From: Pedobacter cryotolerans
Lineage (GTDB): Bacteria > Bacteroidota > Bacteroidia > Sphingobacteriales > Sphingobacteriaceae
Length of the DNA stretch: 64,000 nucleotides
Reading direction: 5' to 3'
NCBI RefSeq assembly: GCF_005116475.1
Contig: NZ_SWBO01000003.1
Span: forward strand, 248,001-312,000
The position numbers were made by a program, and so were the translations under genes. This document shows positions 1 through 6,980 of the stretch, piece after piece; the stretch's first letter is position 1, and each line of letters starts with the position of its first letter. The notes under the pieces are model-generated. The model was not told where the DNA came from. It ran no database searches and saw only the letters and a list, made by a program, of their open reading frames with translations.

Positions 1-624
1 TGCTTTTTCATCATCAGTACCAGTCATTAACCAAAATTTTACAGCAGGATTTGTTTTCGTATTACGGATCATTTCATGTACAATCCGATCATCATCTGTA
101 TAACCGGCGCTTAAATCTTTCTTTCTCCACCAAAAAGAACCAGAGAAAACCCCAACAGCATCAAAGTAATTATCGTGGTTCCAAGCAATATCAAAAGCGG
201 TAATGCCACCTAAAGAAAAACCGGCAAATGCTCGCTTACCGTTAATATTTACGTTTAATTCACCATAAATAAACGGCATTAATTCTTTGATAATAAAATT
301 AGTGTAAGCTTCTGCTTTTGCTCCTCTTTTCTTAAAATCTGGTTTTCCGGCAATGCCGTATTCTAATACACGTTCGGCACTTGCTTTAATACCAATAACA
401 ACTGTTGGCTCAATACTCCATCTAACATAAAGCGAGCTTAGCATTTCTTCCATGTCAATTTGAGCCAAATCCTGACCATCATTTAACAACAAGAGATTAA
501 CACATTCGTTGCCCAACAAATTATCAGGAGTAAAAATTTCTATTTCTACTTCTCTTTTTAAGTTGGTTGATTTGATATGATGTATAGTTTTGATAACGGT
601 AGGTAATGTTAAGGTGGTGTACAT
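1..624 (-). CDS. Putative esterase, alpha/beta hydrolase fold (C-terminus outside window)
   Basis: The reading frame is open from an ATG at 624 down to base 1, so 208 residues are present and the C-terminus is missing. The protein starts MYTTLTLPTVIKTIHH. It contains LLLNDGQD near residue 45, a strand-turn typical of Fes/esterase-D-like enzymes, and a nucleophile elbow GFSLGG near residue 135, whose Ser is the likely catalytic nucleophile. GVFSGSFWW follows. The catalytic Asp/His would lie in the missing part. No signal peptide is seen, so it is probably cytosolic. It is divergent from the esterase at 738 and the ligase genes behind it, and may belong to the same pathway. The family (PF00756-like) is clear; the substrate is not. 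Confidence 0.8.
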   Translation of the reverse strand, partial: MYTTLTLPTVIKTIHHIKSTNLKREVEIEIFTPDNLLGNECVNLLLLNDGQDLAQIDMEEMLSSLYVRWSIEPTVVIGIKASAERVLEYGIAGKPDFKKRGAKAEAYTNFIIKELMPFIYGELNVNINGKRAFAGFSLGGITAFDIAWNHDNYFDAVGVFSGSFWWRKKDLSAGYTDDDRIVHEMIRNTKTNPAVKFWLMTGTDDEKA

Positions 625-646
625 AAGCTTTCTCACTAATCTGCCA

Positions 647-654
647 CAAAGGTA
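647..654 (-). promoter_or_regulatory. Bacteroidota -7 promoter element for the esterase at 1-624
   Basis: On the minus strand the bases read TACCTTTG, a perfect TAnnTTTG. The G is 22 nt before the ATG at 624, which predicts a leader of about 18 nt. No convincing -33 TTTG is seen at the usual 19-21 nt spacing. Confidence 0.5.
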
Positions 655-737
655 TAAATCTTGTTAAAAAATTAGATAGCTAGGTTCATTTTTTACATAA
701 ATGACAGATTTAAAGCATTAAATATATTTATTTCTTT

Positions 738-1490
738 GTGTTTGATTTAGATTTTTATACCTTAAAGCATCTAAATATTAAGCCTGTGAAAGAAGAATTA
801 AAAGAATGGTATAGTCCGAACCTAAATATGGACATCAAAACCCTAATTTTTGGGCATAGCGGATATCCTATTATACTTTTTCCAACCAGTATGGGAAGCT
901 ATTACGAAAACAAAGATTTTAAATTAATTGATGCTATTGCTGGTTTTATCAATGATGGCAAGGTTAAAGTGTATTGCCCCGATGGAATCGACAAATTAAG
1001 TTGGTACAATAAAGGAGTACATCCGGCAGACCGTGTAAAAAACCATATTTGGTACGATAAATTCTTATTAGAAGAACTGGTTCCGCTAGCAAAACATGAA
1101 ACAGGACACCACAAAGTAGTTACAGCGGGCTGTAGTTTTGGCGGTTATCATGCTGCAAATTTTGCATTTAGACATCCTTGGACGGTGAGTCACCTATTTA
1201 GTATGAGTGGAGCTTTTGACATTTCTAGTCAACTAGATGGTTTTTATAATGATGAAGCCTATTTTAACAACCCTGTTGATTTTGTGCCAAACGATATGAA
1301 CCAGGAGTTATGGCACATGAAAATTGTTTTAGGCACATCAGATAGAGATATGTGTAAAGGTGATAACGAAAGATTATCAGACATTTTAAATAGAAAAGGA
1401 ATAAATCATTGGTTAGATATTAGACAAAATGCTGATCATGATTGGCCAACATGGAGAGGTATGTTACCAGAGTATCTATCTCAATTATAG
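738..1490 (+). CDS. Putative esterase, alpha/beta hydrolase fold
   Basis: 250 residues if translation starts at the GTG at 738. A second GTG at 786 (VKEELKEWYSPNL) is an equally possible start, since family members often begin near that motif and the first ATG is residue 31. GHSGYPIILFPTSMG (about residues 39-53) is the first core strand. AGCSFGG near residue 130 is the nucleophile elbow with its catalytic Ser. ADHDWPTW near the C-terminus supplies a plausible catalytic His. No signal peptide is seen. It lies 129 nt upstream of an ATP-grasp/carboxylate-amine ligase series in the same orientation. It may hydrolyse or transfer an ester or amide made there, but its substrate cannot be read from the sequence. 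Confidence 0.82.
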   Translation: MFDLDFYTLKHLNIKPVKEELKEWYSPNLNMDIKTLIFGHSGYPIILFPTSMGSYYENKDFKLIDAIAGFINDGKVKVYCPDGIDKLSWYNKGVHPADRVKNHIWYDKFLLEELVPLAKHETGHHKVVTAGCSFGGYHAANFAFRHPWTVSHLFSMSGAFDISSQLDGFYNDEAYFNNPVDFVPNDMNQELWHMKIVLGTSDRDMCKGDNERLSDILNRKGINHWLDIRQNADHDWPTWRGMLPEYLSQL

Positions 1491-1540
1491 CAATGAGTGA
1501 GAAAGTTCGAAATAGAGGAATTAATGCCAAATCCCTGACT

Positions 1541-1597
1541 GTGGTAGGCTGGCAACTTTACAACATTTCAACCTTCAAACAAATTCAACATTTATAA
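1541..1597 (+). repeat. Degenerate CAAC/TTTCAAC micro-repeat before the ATP-grasp gene
   Basis: The sequence between the esterase and the ATP-grasp gene iterates short units of the type CAACTTTACAACATTTCAAC, then CTTCAAACAAATTCAACATTT. The same style of low-complexity iteration recurs with other units near 11040, 16950-17046 and 30100. It is not coding and shows no clear hairpin. Confidence 0.5.
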
Positions 1598-1619
1598 AAA
1601 ATTAACAACATCAATACTT

Positions 1620-2702
1620 ATGAAAAAAATAGGAATTTTATTTGGGCAAGAACGCTCATTCCCAGAAGCAGTAATTAAGCGAATTAACGAAAAGGCAGAA
1701 AAAGGCATTACTGCAGAGGCAGTTAAAATTGAAAAAATGTTTCAAAATGCACCTTTAGGCTATTCGGTTATTATCGATCGAATTTCTCAAGATGTACCTT
1801 TTTATCGTGCATCTTTAAAAAATGCCGCTATTACTGGTACAGCTGTAATCAATAATCCATTTTGGTGGAGCGCAGATGAGAAATTTTTTAATAACGCATT
1901 GGCAGAACAAATTGGTGTTCCAGTTCCAAAAACTGCGTTAATTCCATCTCGTGAGCATCCAACTGGCACTACTGGCGAATCATTTTCTAATTTGGCAATG
2001 CCTTTAGATTGGGATGCAATTTTTGAATACACAGGCTTCCCGGCTTACATGAAACCTTTTGACGGTGGAGGCTGGAGAGATGTTTATAAATTACATGACA
2101 AAGAAGATTTCTTTAACAAACACAATGGCACTGAGCAATTGGTAATGCTTTTGCAAGAAGAAATCATCTTCGAAGAATATTTTAGATGCTATTGCATTGG
2201 CGGCAAACACGTTCGAATTATGCAATACGAGCCACGCAACCCACACCATTTACGTTACGAAGTTGGCAAAGAACCATCAAGCGCAGCATTATTAAAAACC
2301 ATTGAAGAATATACTTTAAAATTATGCGCTTACTTAGGTTATGATTTTAATACCGTAGAATTTGCAGTTCGTGATGGTGTGCCTATCGCTATCGATTTCT
2401 GCAACCCTGCTCCAGATGCCGATATCAAAAGCGTAGGACAAGAAAATTTTGATTGGGTAGTAGAAACAACAGCTAATTACGCCATTGAAAGAGCTAAAGC
2501 ACAAAAAGACGGTCAGGATAATTTAACCTGGGGTAAATTTGTAAAAGCTGGCGCTGCAGGCTTGCCTTTAGTTGCAAAAGCAGCTGCCGTTAAAGAAGCC
2601 AAACCAGCTGTAAAAGCTACGCCTGTTGTCAAAGAACCTACAAAACCAGTAGCGTCGAAAGCAAAACCAGCGCCTGCTAAAAAAGCAGCACCAAAAAAAT
2701 AA
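1620..2702 (+). CDS. ATP-grasp domain ligase with Lys/Ala/Pro-rich tail
   Basis: 360 residues from an ATG preceded by an A-rich leader. The N-terminal part is a pre-ATP-grasp fold. PAYMKPFDGGGWRDV near residues 142-156 has the Lys and Gly-rich loop that grip ATP. IAIDFCNPAPDAD near residues 257-269 carries the acidic and Asn metal-binding residues at the C-terminal end of the fold. Enzymes of this superfamily activate a carboxylate as acyl-phosphate and join it to an amine or thiol. The last 40 residues (about 321-360) are almost entirely Ala, Lys, Pro and Val, like a histone H1 tail; they are probably unstructured and basic. It is followed by YbdK-type ligase and amidotransferase genes in the same direction, so a shared pathway is inferred. 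Substrate unknown. Confidence 0.85.
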   Translation: MKKIGILFGQERSFPEAVIKRINEKAEKGITAEAVKIEKMFQNAPLGYSVIIDRISQDVPFYRASLKNAAITGTAVINNPFWWSADEKFFNNALAEQIGVPVPKTALIPSREHPTGTTGESFSNLAMPLDWDAIFEYTGFPAYMKPFDGGGWRDVYKLHDKEDFFNKHNGTEQLVMLLQEEIIFEEYFRCYCIGGKHVRIMQYEPRNPHHLRYEVGKEPSSAALLKTIEEYTLKLCAYLGYDFNTVEFAVRDGVPIAIDFCNPAPDADIKSVGQENFDWVVETTANYAIERAKAQKDGQDNLTWGKFVKAGAAGLPLVAKAAAVKEAKPAVKATPVVKEPTKPVASKAKPAPAKKAAPKK

Positions 2703-2728
2703 TTGGGATAAATTAAAAGGGAATTAAG

Positions 2729-3832
2729 ATGATGAATGAATTTACGCTCGGCATAGAGGAAGAGTACATGGTAATTGATCCCGTTACCAGAGAATTGACC
2801 TCTCACGATCAAAAAATTGTAGAATCTGCTCAAAAAATCCACAAGGATCAAGTAAAAGCAGAAATGCACCAAGCCGTGGTTGAAGTTGGAACTGGCATTT
2901 GCCACAATACCGATCAGGCTAGAAAAGAAATATCGCAATTGCGCTACACCGTTTCTCAATTAGCTGGTGAACAAGGTTTACGTATTGGCGCTGCCGGTAC
3001 ACATCCATTTTCTCATTGGGAAAAACAATTAATTACAGAACATCCGCGTTACAACGAAATTGTAAACGAATTGCAGGAGGCTGCTCGTTCTAACTTAATT
3101 TTTGGTTTGCACGTTCACGTAGGCTTTCAATCACGTGAGTTGGCTATCCATATTGCAAACCAAGTAAGGTATTTTTTACCTCACGTTTTTGCACTTTCTA
3201 CTAACTCTCCATTTTGGGAAAGTAGAAATACTGGCTATAAATCTTTCAGGACAAAGGTTTTTGATAAGTTTCCTCGTACAGGTATTCCTGATATTTTCAA
3301 TAGCATTGAAGATTATGATAACTATGTAAAGTTGTTAATTAAGACAAATTGCATGGACAACGCCAAAAAGATTTGGTGGGATATTCGTGTACATCCATTT
3401 TTTGATACTGTAGAATTTCGCATTTGCGATTGCCCAATGTTAATTGATGAAACGATGGCTTTTACAGCTTTGTTTCAAGCTTTATGTGCTAAATTGTATA
3501 AACTTCGTTTGCAAAACATGGAGTTCATCAGTTACTCAAGAGCATTAATTAACGAAAATAAATGGAGAGCAGCTAGATACGGCATTGATGGAAATTTGAT
3601 CGATTTCGGTAAAGAAATGGAAGTGAACTGCAGAAACCTGATTTTAGAATTGCTTGATTTTATCGACGATGTTGTGGATGAATTAGGCAGCAGAAATGAA
3701 ATCAACTATGTGCACAAAATTTTAGAAAACGGAACTGGTGCAGATAGACAATTGGCGGTTTACGAAAAAACTGGAAGTTTTGAATCGGTAGTAGATTATA
3801 TTACTACCCAAACATTAATTGGAGCGGGATAG
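2729..3832 (+). CDS. Carboxylate-amine ligase, YbdK/GCS2 family
   Basis: 367 residues. Two ATGs are adjacent (2729, 2732), with an AAAAGGGAA stretch just upstream as a possible ribosome site. Family signatures run the length of the protein: LGIEEEYMVID at the N-terminus, FGLHVHVGF near residue 125, STNSPFWESRNTGYKSF near 155, WWDIRVHPFFDTVEFRICD near 215, and NKWRAARYGIDG near 275. This family shares the glutamine-synthetase-like fold of glutamate-cysteine ligase; YbdK of E. coli has weak gamma-glutamylcysteine ligase activity. It therefore joins a carboxylate to an amine using ATP. It sits 26 nt after the ATP-grasp gene and abuts the amidotransferase, so co-translation is likely. The real substrates are unknown. 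Confidence 0.93.
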   Translation: MMNEFTLGIEEEYMVIDPVTRELTSHDQKIVESAQKIHKDQVKAEMHQAVVEVGTGICHNTDQARKEISQLRYTVSQLAGEQGLRIGAAGTHPFSHWEKQLITEHPRYNEIVNELQEAARSNLIFGLHVHVGFQSRELAIHIANQVRYFLPHVFALSTNSPFWESRNTGYKSFRTKVFDKFPRTGIPDIFNSIEDYDNYVKLLIKTNCMDNAKKIWWDIRVHPFFDTVEFRICDCPMLIDETMAFTALFQALCAKLYKLRLQNMEFISYSRALINENKWRAARYGIDGNLIDFGKEMEVNCRNLILELLDFIDDVVDELGSRNEINYVHKILENGTGADRQLAVYEKTGSFESVVDYITTQTLIGAG

Positions 3833-4660
3833 ATGAGCGAAAGAAAACAAATTAAGGTAGCCGTTATCGATATGAATAACGGCTTCCCTAATCAAGGAAT
3901 GAGAGGTATCCAGGAACTTTTAAACAGCTACAGAGATAATAATGCACCAAACCTAACTTTCGATTTATTTGACTTAAGACAAAAAGGAGAAATACCAGAT
4001 TTAAGCTATGATATTTTTATCTCGAGTGGTGGCCCTGGTAGCCCATTTGATGGCGAAGGAGAAAAATGGGAGAATGATTTTTTCTTTTTATTAGATGAAA
4101 TTGAGGGGTTTAATAATACTAACGAACATAAAAAACATGCTTTTTTAATTTGTCATTCTTTTCAATTGGCTTGTAGAAAATATGGATTAGGGACAGTTAC
4201 TCAACGCAAATCGAATGCTTTTGGCATTTTTTCCATAAGTTTAACTGATAACGGAGAACAGGAAACCGTTTTTAATGGTTTACCCGATCCATTTTACTCG
4301 GTTGATAGTAGAGATTGGCAAGTAATACAACCTAACGAAGCAGATTTTGAAACAAGAGGTGCAAAAATTTTAGCGATAGAAAAAGAGCGCCCGCATGTTG
4401 CTTTAGAACGTTGCTTAATGGCAATCCGTTTTTCTGAACAGATTATTGGCACACAATTTCATCCAGAAGCAGATCCAGTTGGTATGAAAATGTACTTGTT
4501 ACAAGACGACAAGAAAACTGCAATTACTAAAAATCATGGAGAAGATAAATACTTTGATATGTTAGATAGTTTGGATGATCCAAACAGAATAACTTTAACA
4601 CAAAGCGTGATTTTACCTAATTTTTTAACTGAAGCTATAAATGCTTTGCAAAAAGTATAA
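3833..4660 (+). CDS. Class I glutamine amidotransferase-like protein
   Basis: 275 residues; the ATG directly follows the stop codon of the upstream ligase, implying translational coupling. SSGGPGSP (residues 64-71) is the oxyanion-loop motif of class I GATases. FLICHSFQ contains Cys107 in the nucleophile position, though the Gly usually two before it is replaced. GTQFHPEAD gives His210 and Glu212, so the catalytic triad is complete. Such domains normally release ammonia from glutamine or hydrolyse gamma-glutamyl amides. There is no fused synthase domain, so the ammonia or hydrolysis would serve a partner, most simply one of the neighbouring ligases. The partner assignment is inference. Confidence 0.88.
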   Translation: MSERKQIKVAVIDMNNGFPNQGMRGIQELLNSYRDNNAPNLTFDLFDLRQKGEIPDLSYDIFISSGGPGSPFDGEGEKWENDFFFLLDEIEGFNNTNEHKKHAFLICHSFQLACRKYGLGTVTQRKSNAFGIFSISLTDNGEQETVFNGLPDPFYSVDSRDWQVIQPNEADFETRGAKILAIEKERPHVALERCLMAIRFSEQIIGTQFHPEADPVGMKMYLLQDDKKTAITKNHGEDKYFDMLDSLDDPNRITLTQSVILPNFLTEAINALQKV

Positions 4661-4676
4661 ACTCCATTAGAAAAAC

Positions 4677-4742
4677 AACCACATAGCAACATAGTGAACG
4701 TAGAAAATATCGAGAACTATACAGCTATGTGCCTATGTGGTT
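4677..4742. repeat. REP-like inverted repeat (CTATGTGG family)
   Basis: AACCACATAG (4677-4686) pairs perfectly with CTATGTGGTT (4733-4742). The next inner ACATAG/CTATGT bases extend the stem past a two-base mismatch. The right half is a direct double of CTATGTG. It lies between the amidotransferase and the second ATP-grasp gene. It lacks a T-run, so it is more likely a dispersed repeat or RNA-stabilising hairpin than a terminator. Confidence 0.6.
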
Positions 4743-4766
4743 AATATTATTTTTAACTCATCTACC

Positions 4767-5960
4767 ATGATTGAAAAATACCGTAAAGACTTTAACGCCA
4801 ATTTTACTCCAGAAAAGTATGCTCAATTCCTCAAAAAATTAGAGGATGGTTATCAAACTATACCTTTTAGAGTGGCGGAGACTCCAATTTTTATTACAGA
4901 CGCATTAAAAGCCAAACTGATTGCTGCAGGCGAAGAAATTATTTCGCTAATTAAACAAGATAATTTTAAAGAATTGACGCAGAAAGCTATTCCAAAAGAA
5001 TGGAATGTGCCAAATGAAACTGCTCATCCGCATTTTTTAACGTTCGATTATGGTTTGTGTAAAGATAAAAATGGCGAAGTAACACCTATGTTAATCGAAA
5101 TGCAGGGTTTCCCATCGTTATACGGATTTCAAACGCACTTAACTAAAACTTATAAAGAAGAATTTGATTTAGAAGAGAATTTAAGCCCTTATTTTAATGG
5201 TTTAAATGAGCAAACTTATATTGAGTTGTTAAGAGAAGTTATTGTTGGCGAACATCAACCTCATGAAGTTGCTTTAATGGATATTGATGCGCCAAACCAA
5301 AAAACGGCCATCGATTTTTTTGTTACTGCTAAACTCTTGGGTATTAAAATTTTGGCACTAGAAGATATATCAAAAGAGGGCAAATCATTGTTTTATAACG
5401 AAAACGGCGAAAATATAAAGTTAAAGCGTATTTATAACCGATTGATTTTTGATGAAATTGGAGAAAATACTGAAATTTTCAAAAATAGTTTCGACCCTAG
5501 AGAAGAAATAGACATAGAATGGATTACACACCCTAACTGGTTTTACCGCATCAGTAAATACACGATGCCATTTTTAGAGAGTGAATTTGTACCTGAAACT
5601 CGTTTTTTAAACACCATTGAAAGTATACCTACAGATTTAGAAAACTACGTTTTAAAACCTTTATTCAGCTTTGCTGGCATGGGGGTAATTATAGATGTTA
5701 CTGAAACGGATATCAATTCTATTAATGATCCCGAAAATTGGATTTTGCAACGCAAAGTTACTTACGAACCTGTAATTCAAGCATTAGACGCTGGCGTAAA
5801 AGCAGAAATAAGAATGATGTATTTATGGGCAGAAGGAGGCGAACCACAACTTTGCATTAATTTAGGCAGGTTAAGTCGTGGTAAAATGATTGGCGTACGT
5901 TATAATGCAGATTTTGATTGGGTTGGCGGTACGGTTGGGTTGATGTCCTCTCCCTATTGA
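4767..5960 (+). CDS. Second ATP-grasp-like ligase
   Basis: 397 residues from the ATG at 4767 (MIEKYRKDFNANFTPE). A GTG at 4737 lies inside the upstream hairpin repeat and is a less likely start. ENYVLKPLFSFAGMGV near residue 290 has the Lys and Gly loop of an ATP-grasp fold. ILQRKVTYEP follows in the position of the adenine-binding hinge. KAEIRMMYLW and LCINLGRLSRGKMIGVRYN near the C-terminus resemble the metal-binding end. The protein ends VGLMSSPY just before a GC-rich inverted repeat, so its C-terminus could have been altered by repeat insertion. It differs strongly from the ATP-grasp at 1620, so two distinct ligation steps are plausible. No signal peptide is seen. Substrate unknown. Confidence 0.78.
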   Translation: MIEKYRKDFNANFTPEKYAQFLKKLEDGYQTIPFRVAETPIFITDALKAKLIAAGEEIISLIKQDNFKELTQKAIPKEWNVPNETAHPHFLTFDYGLCKDKNGEVTPMLIEMQGFPSLYGFQTHLTKTYKEEFDLEENLSPYFNGLNEQTYIELLREVIVGEHQPHEVALMDIDAPNQKTAIDFFVTAKLLGIKILALEDISKEGKSLFYNENGENIKLKRIYNRLIFDEIGENTEIFKNSFDPREEIDIEWITHPNWFYRISKYTMPFLESEFVPETRFLNTIESIPTDLENYVLKPLFSFAGMGVIIDVTETDINSINDPENWILQRKVTYEPVIQALDAGVKAEIRMMYLWAEGGEPQLCINLGRLSRGKMIGVRYNADFDWVGGTVGLMSSPY

Positions 5961-5988
5961 CGTTATTGCTTTGGCAACAATTATATTG

Positions 5989-6092
5989 TCCTCCGCCACG
6001 GCGGAAGGGATTTAATGGAAGTGGTTTTGCAGAATGCAAATAAACTGGGTTTAAAGTACAATTGTTTGTTTCCCTTCCGCCGCGGCGGAGGA
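5989..6092. repeat. GC-rich inverted-repeat element
   Basis: Two 22-base arms at 5989-6010 and 6071-6092 match at 21 of 22 positions when one is reverse-complemented, with 60 bases between them. Each arm is itself nearly palindromic around CCGCCACGGCGG. The GC content is far above the surroundings. It begins 28 bases after the stop of the ATP-grasp gene. No transposase is present, so it resembles a small non-autonomous or REP-type element. Confidence 0.65.
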
Positions 6093-6176
6093 TTGCACTA
6101 ATTTTGATTTTACTACAAACTTTGTTAGGGTGAGGATATTTTTACACTAATCTGAACCCTCCTATTCAATAAATCG

Positions 6177-6184
6177 TAATTTTG
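6177..6184 (+). promoter_or_regulatory. Promoter -7 element TAATTTTG, predicts leaderless mRNA
   Basis: A perfect TAnnTTTG ends exactly 4 nt before the ATG at 6189. If transcription starts a few bases after the G, as is usual in Bacteroidota, the mRNA begins at or next to the start codon. The same 4-nt spacing is seen at 54132-54139 and 54182-54189. Confidence 0.55.
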
Positions 6185-6188
6185 CAGT

Positions 6189-6350
6189 ATGGATATCCAA
6201 TTCATTTTAGTGATCGTCATTTTTATCGCAGCATTATTTTATGTCGGTAGATTGATTTATAGATCAGTTTCGACAAAAGGTGATGGATGTGGAACAGGTT
6301 GCGGCAAATGCGCCGCAAATTTCGATAACATCCCCAATTTGAAAAAATAA
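6189..6350 (+). CDS. FeoB-associated Cys-rich membrane protein
   Basis: A 53-residue protein starting MDIQFILVIVIFIAALFYVG. It has one hydrophobic membrane segment (about residues 4-20), a short polar stretch, then GCGTGCGKCAANF (Cys at about 34, 38 and 41). A single TM followed by a CxxxCxxC cluster matches the small proteins annotated as FeoB-associated Cys-rich membrane proteins (PF12669), thought to assist ferrous iron uptake. No feoA/feoB gene is in the window. It is followed after 6 nt by a Crp/Fnr-type regulator, so the two are probably co-transcribed. Cys ligation of a metal is inference. Confidence 0.75.
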   Translation: MDIQFILVIVIFIAALFYVGRLIYRSVSTKGDGCGTGCGKCAANFDNIPNLKK

Positions 6351-6356
6351 GCACCA

Positions 6357-6944
6357 ATGTTCGATAAATTTGTCGCATACCTCAAAAAAAGATTAGCTAT
6401 TACTGAAGAACAAGCCGCTGAAGCCGTTAGCTGTTTAAAAACAAAAACGATTAAAAAAGGCCAAGTTTTATTAAGTGCAGGCGATTTAAAATCTGAAGCT
6501 TACTTTGTAAACAGTGGTTTGTTAAGGTATTTTTCTATCGATGAAAAAGGCAAAGAACACATCATTCAATTTGCTCCAGAAGATTGGATGTTATCTGATA
6601 GAGACACATCTGTATTTAATGAGCCAGCCGTATTTTACATAGATGCCATTGAAGATAGCGAAGTAGTTGTGGTAAAAAAAGACTTTTTTCCCGCTATCAA
6701 AAACATCGTTCCAGAAATTTTAGAGCTTAATATTTTAATGCTGCATAATTCCATCCGCTTTATGCAAAAAAGGTTAAATATGCTGTTATCGGCCACCGCC
6801 GAAGAAAGATATTTAGATTTCATTAAACTTTACCCAAACTTAACTTTACGTGTGCCGCAATGGATGATTGCTTCTTATTTAGGCATCACTCCCGAATCTT
6901 TAAGCAGAGTTAGAAAAGATTTAGCAAAGAAACATTTTAGGTAA
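6357..6944 (+). CDS. Crp/Fnr family transcriptional regulator
   Basis: 195 residues. The N-terminal two thirds is a cyclic-nucleotide-binding-like beta roll: KKGQVLLSAGDLKSEAYFV (about 34-52), FVNSGLLRYFSIDEKGKEH, FAPEDWMLSD. A long dimerisation helix follows (about 118-140). A compact helix-turn-helix is at the end (VPQWMIASYLGITPESLSRVRK, about 166-187). No FNR-type Cys cluster is seen at the N-terminus, and the cAMP-contact residues are not conserved, as is usual for Bacteroidota members. Adjacent to the FeoB-associated protein gene, so iron or redox control is possible but only inferred. Ligand unknown. Confidence 0.88.
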   Translation: MFDKFVAYLKKRLAITEEQAAEAVSCLKTKTIKKGQVLLSAGDLKSEAYFVNSGLLRYFSIDEKGKEHIIQFAPEDWMLSDRDTSVFNEPAVFYIDAIEDSEVVVVKKDFFPAIKNIVPEILELNILMLHNSIRFMQKRLNMLLSATAEERYLDFIKLYPNLTLRVPQWMIASYLGITPESLSRVRKDLAKKHFR

Positions 6945-6980
6945 TCAGTTTATTATCTAACAATTTTATTAAATTCGTTA

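Noticed and set aside
2513-2959. 148-codon open frame on the minus strand
   Set aside because: It runs antisense across the end of the ATP-grasp gene and the start of the YbdK-type gene, both strongly supported by motifs. Its product has no recognisable domain and reflects the Ala/Lys-rich tail of the ATP-grasp gene.
5857-6039. 60-codon minus-strand frame over the end of the second ATP-grasp gene
   Set aside because: It is generated by the GC-rich inverted repeat and by antisense of the ligase gene.
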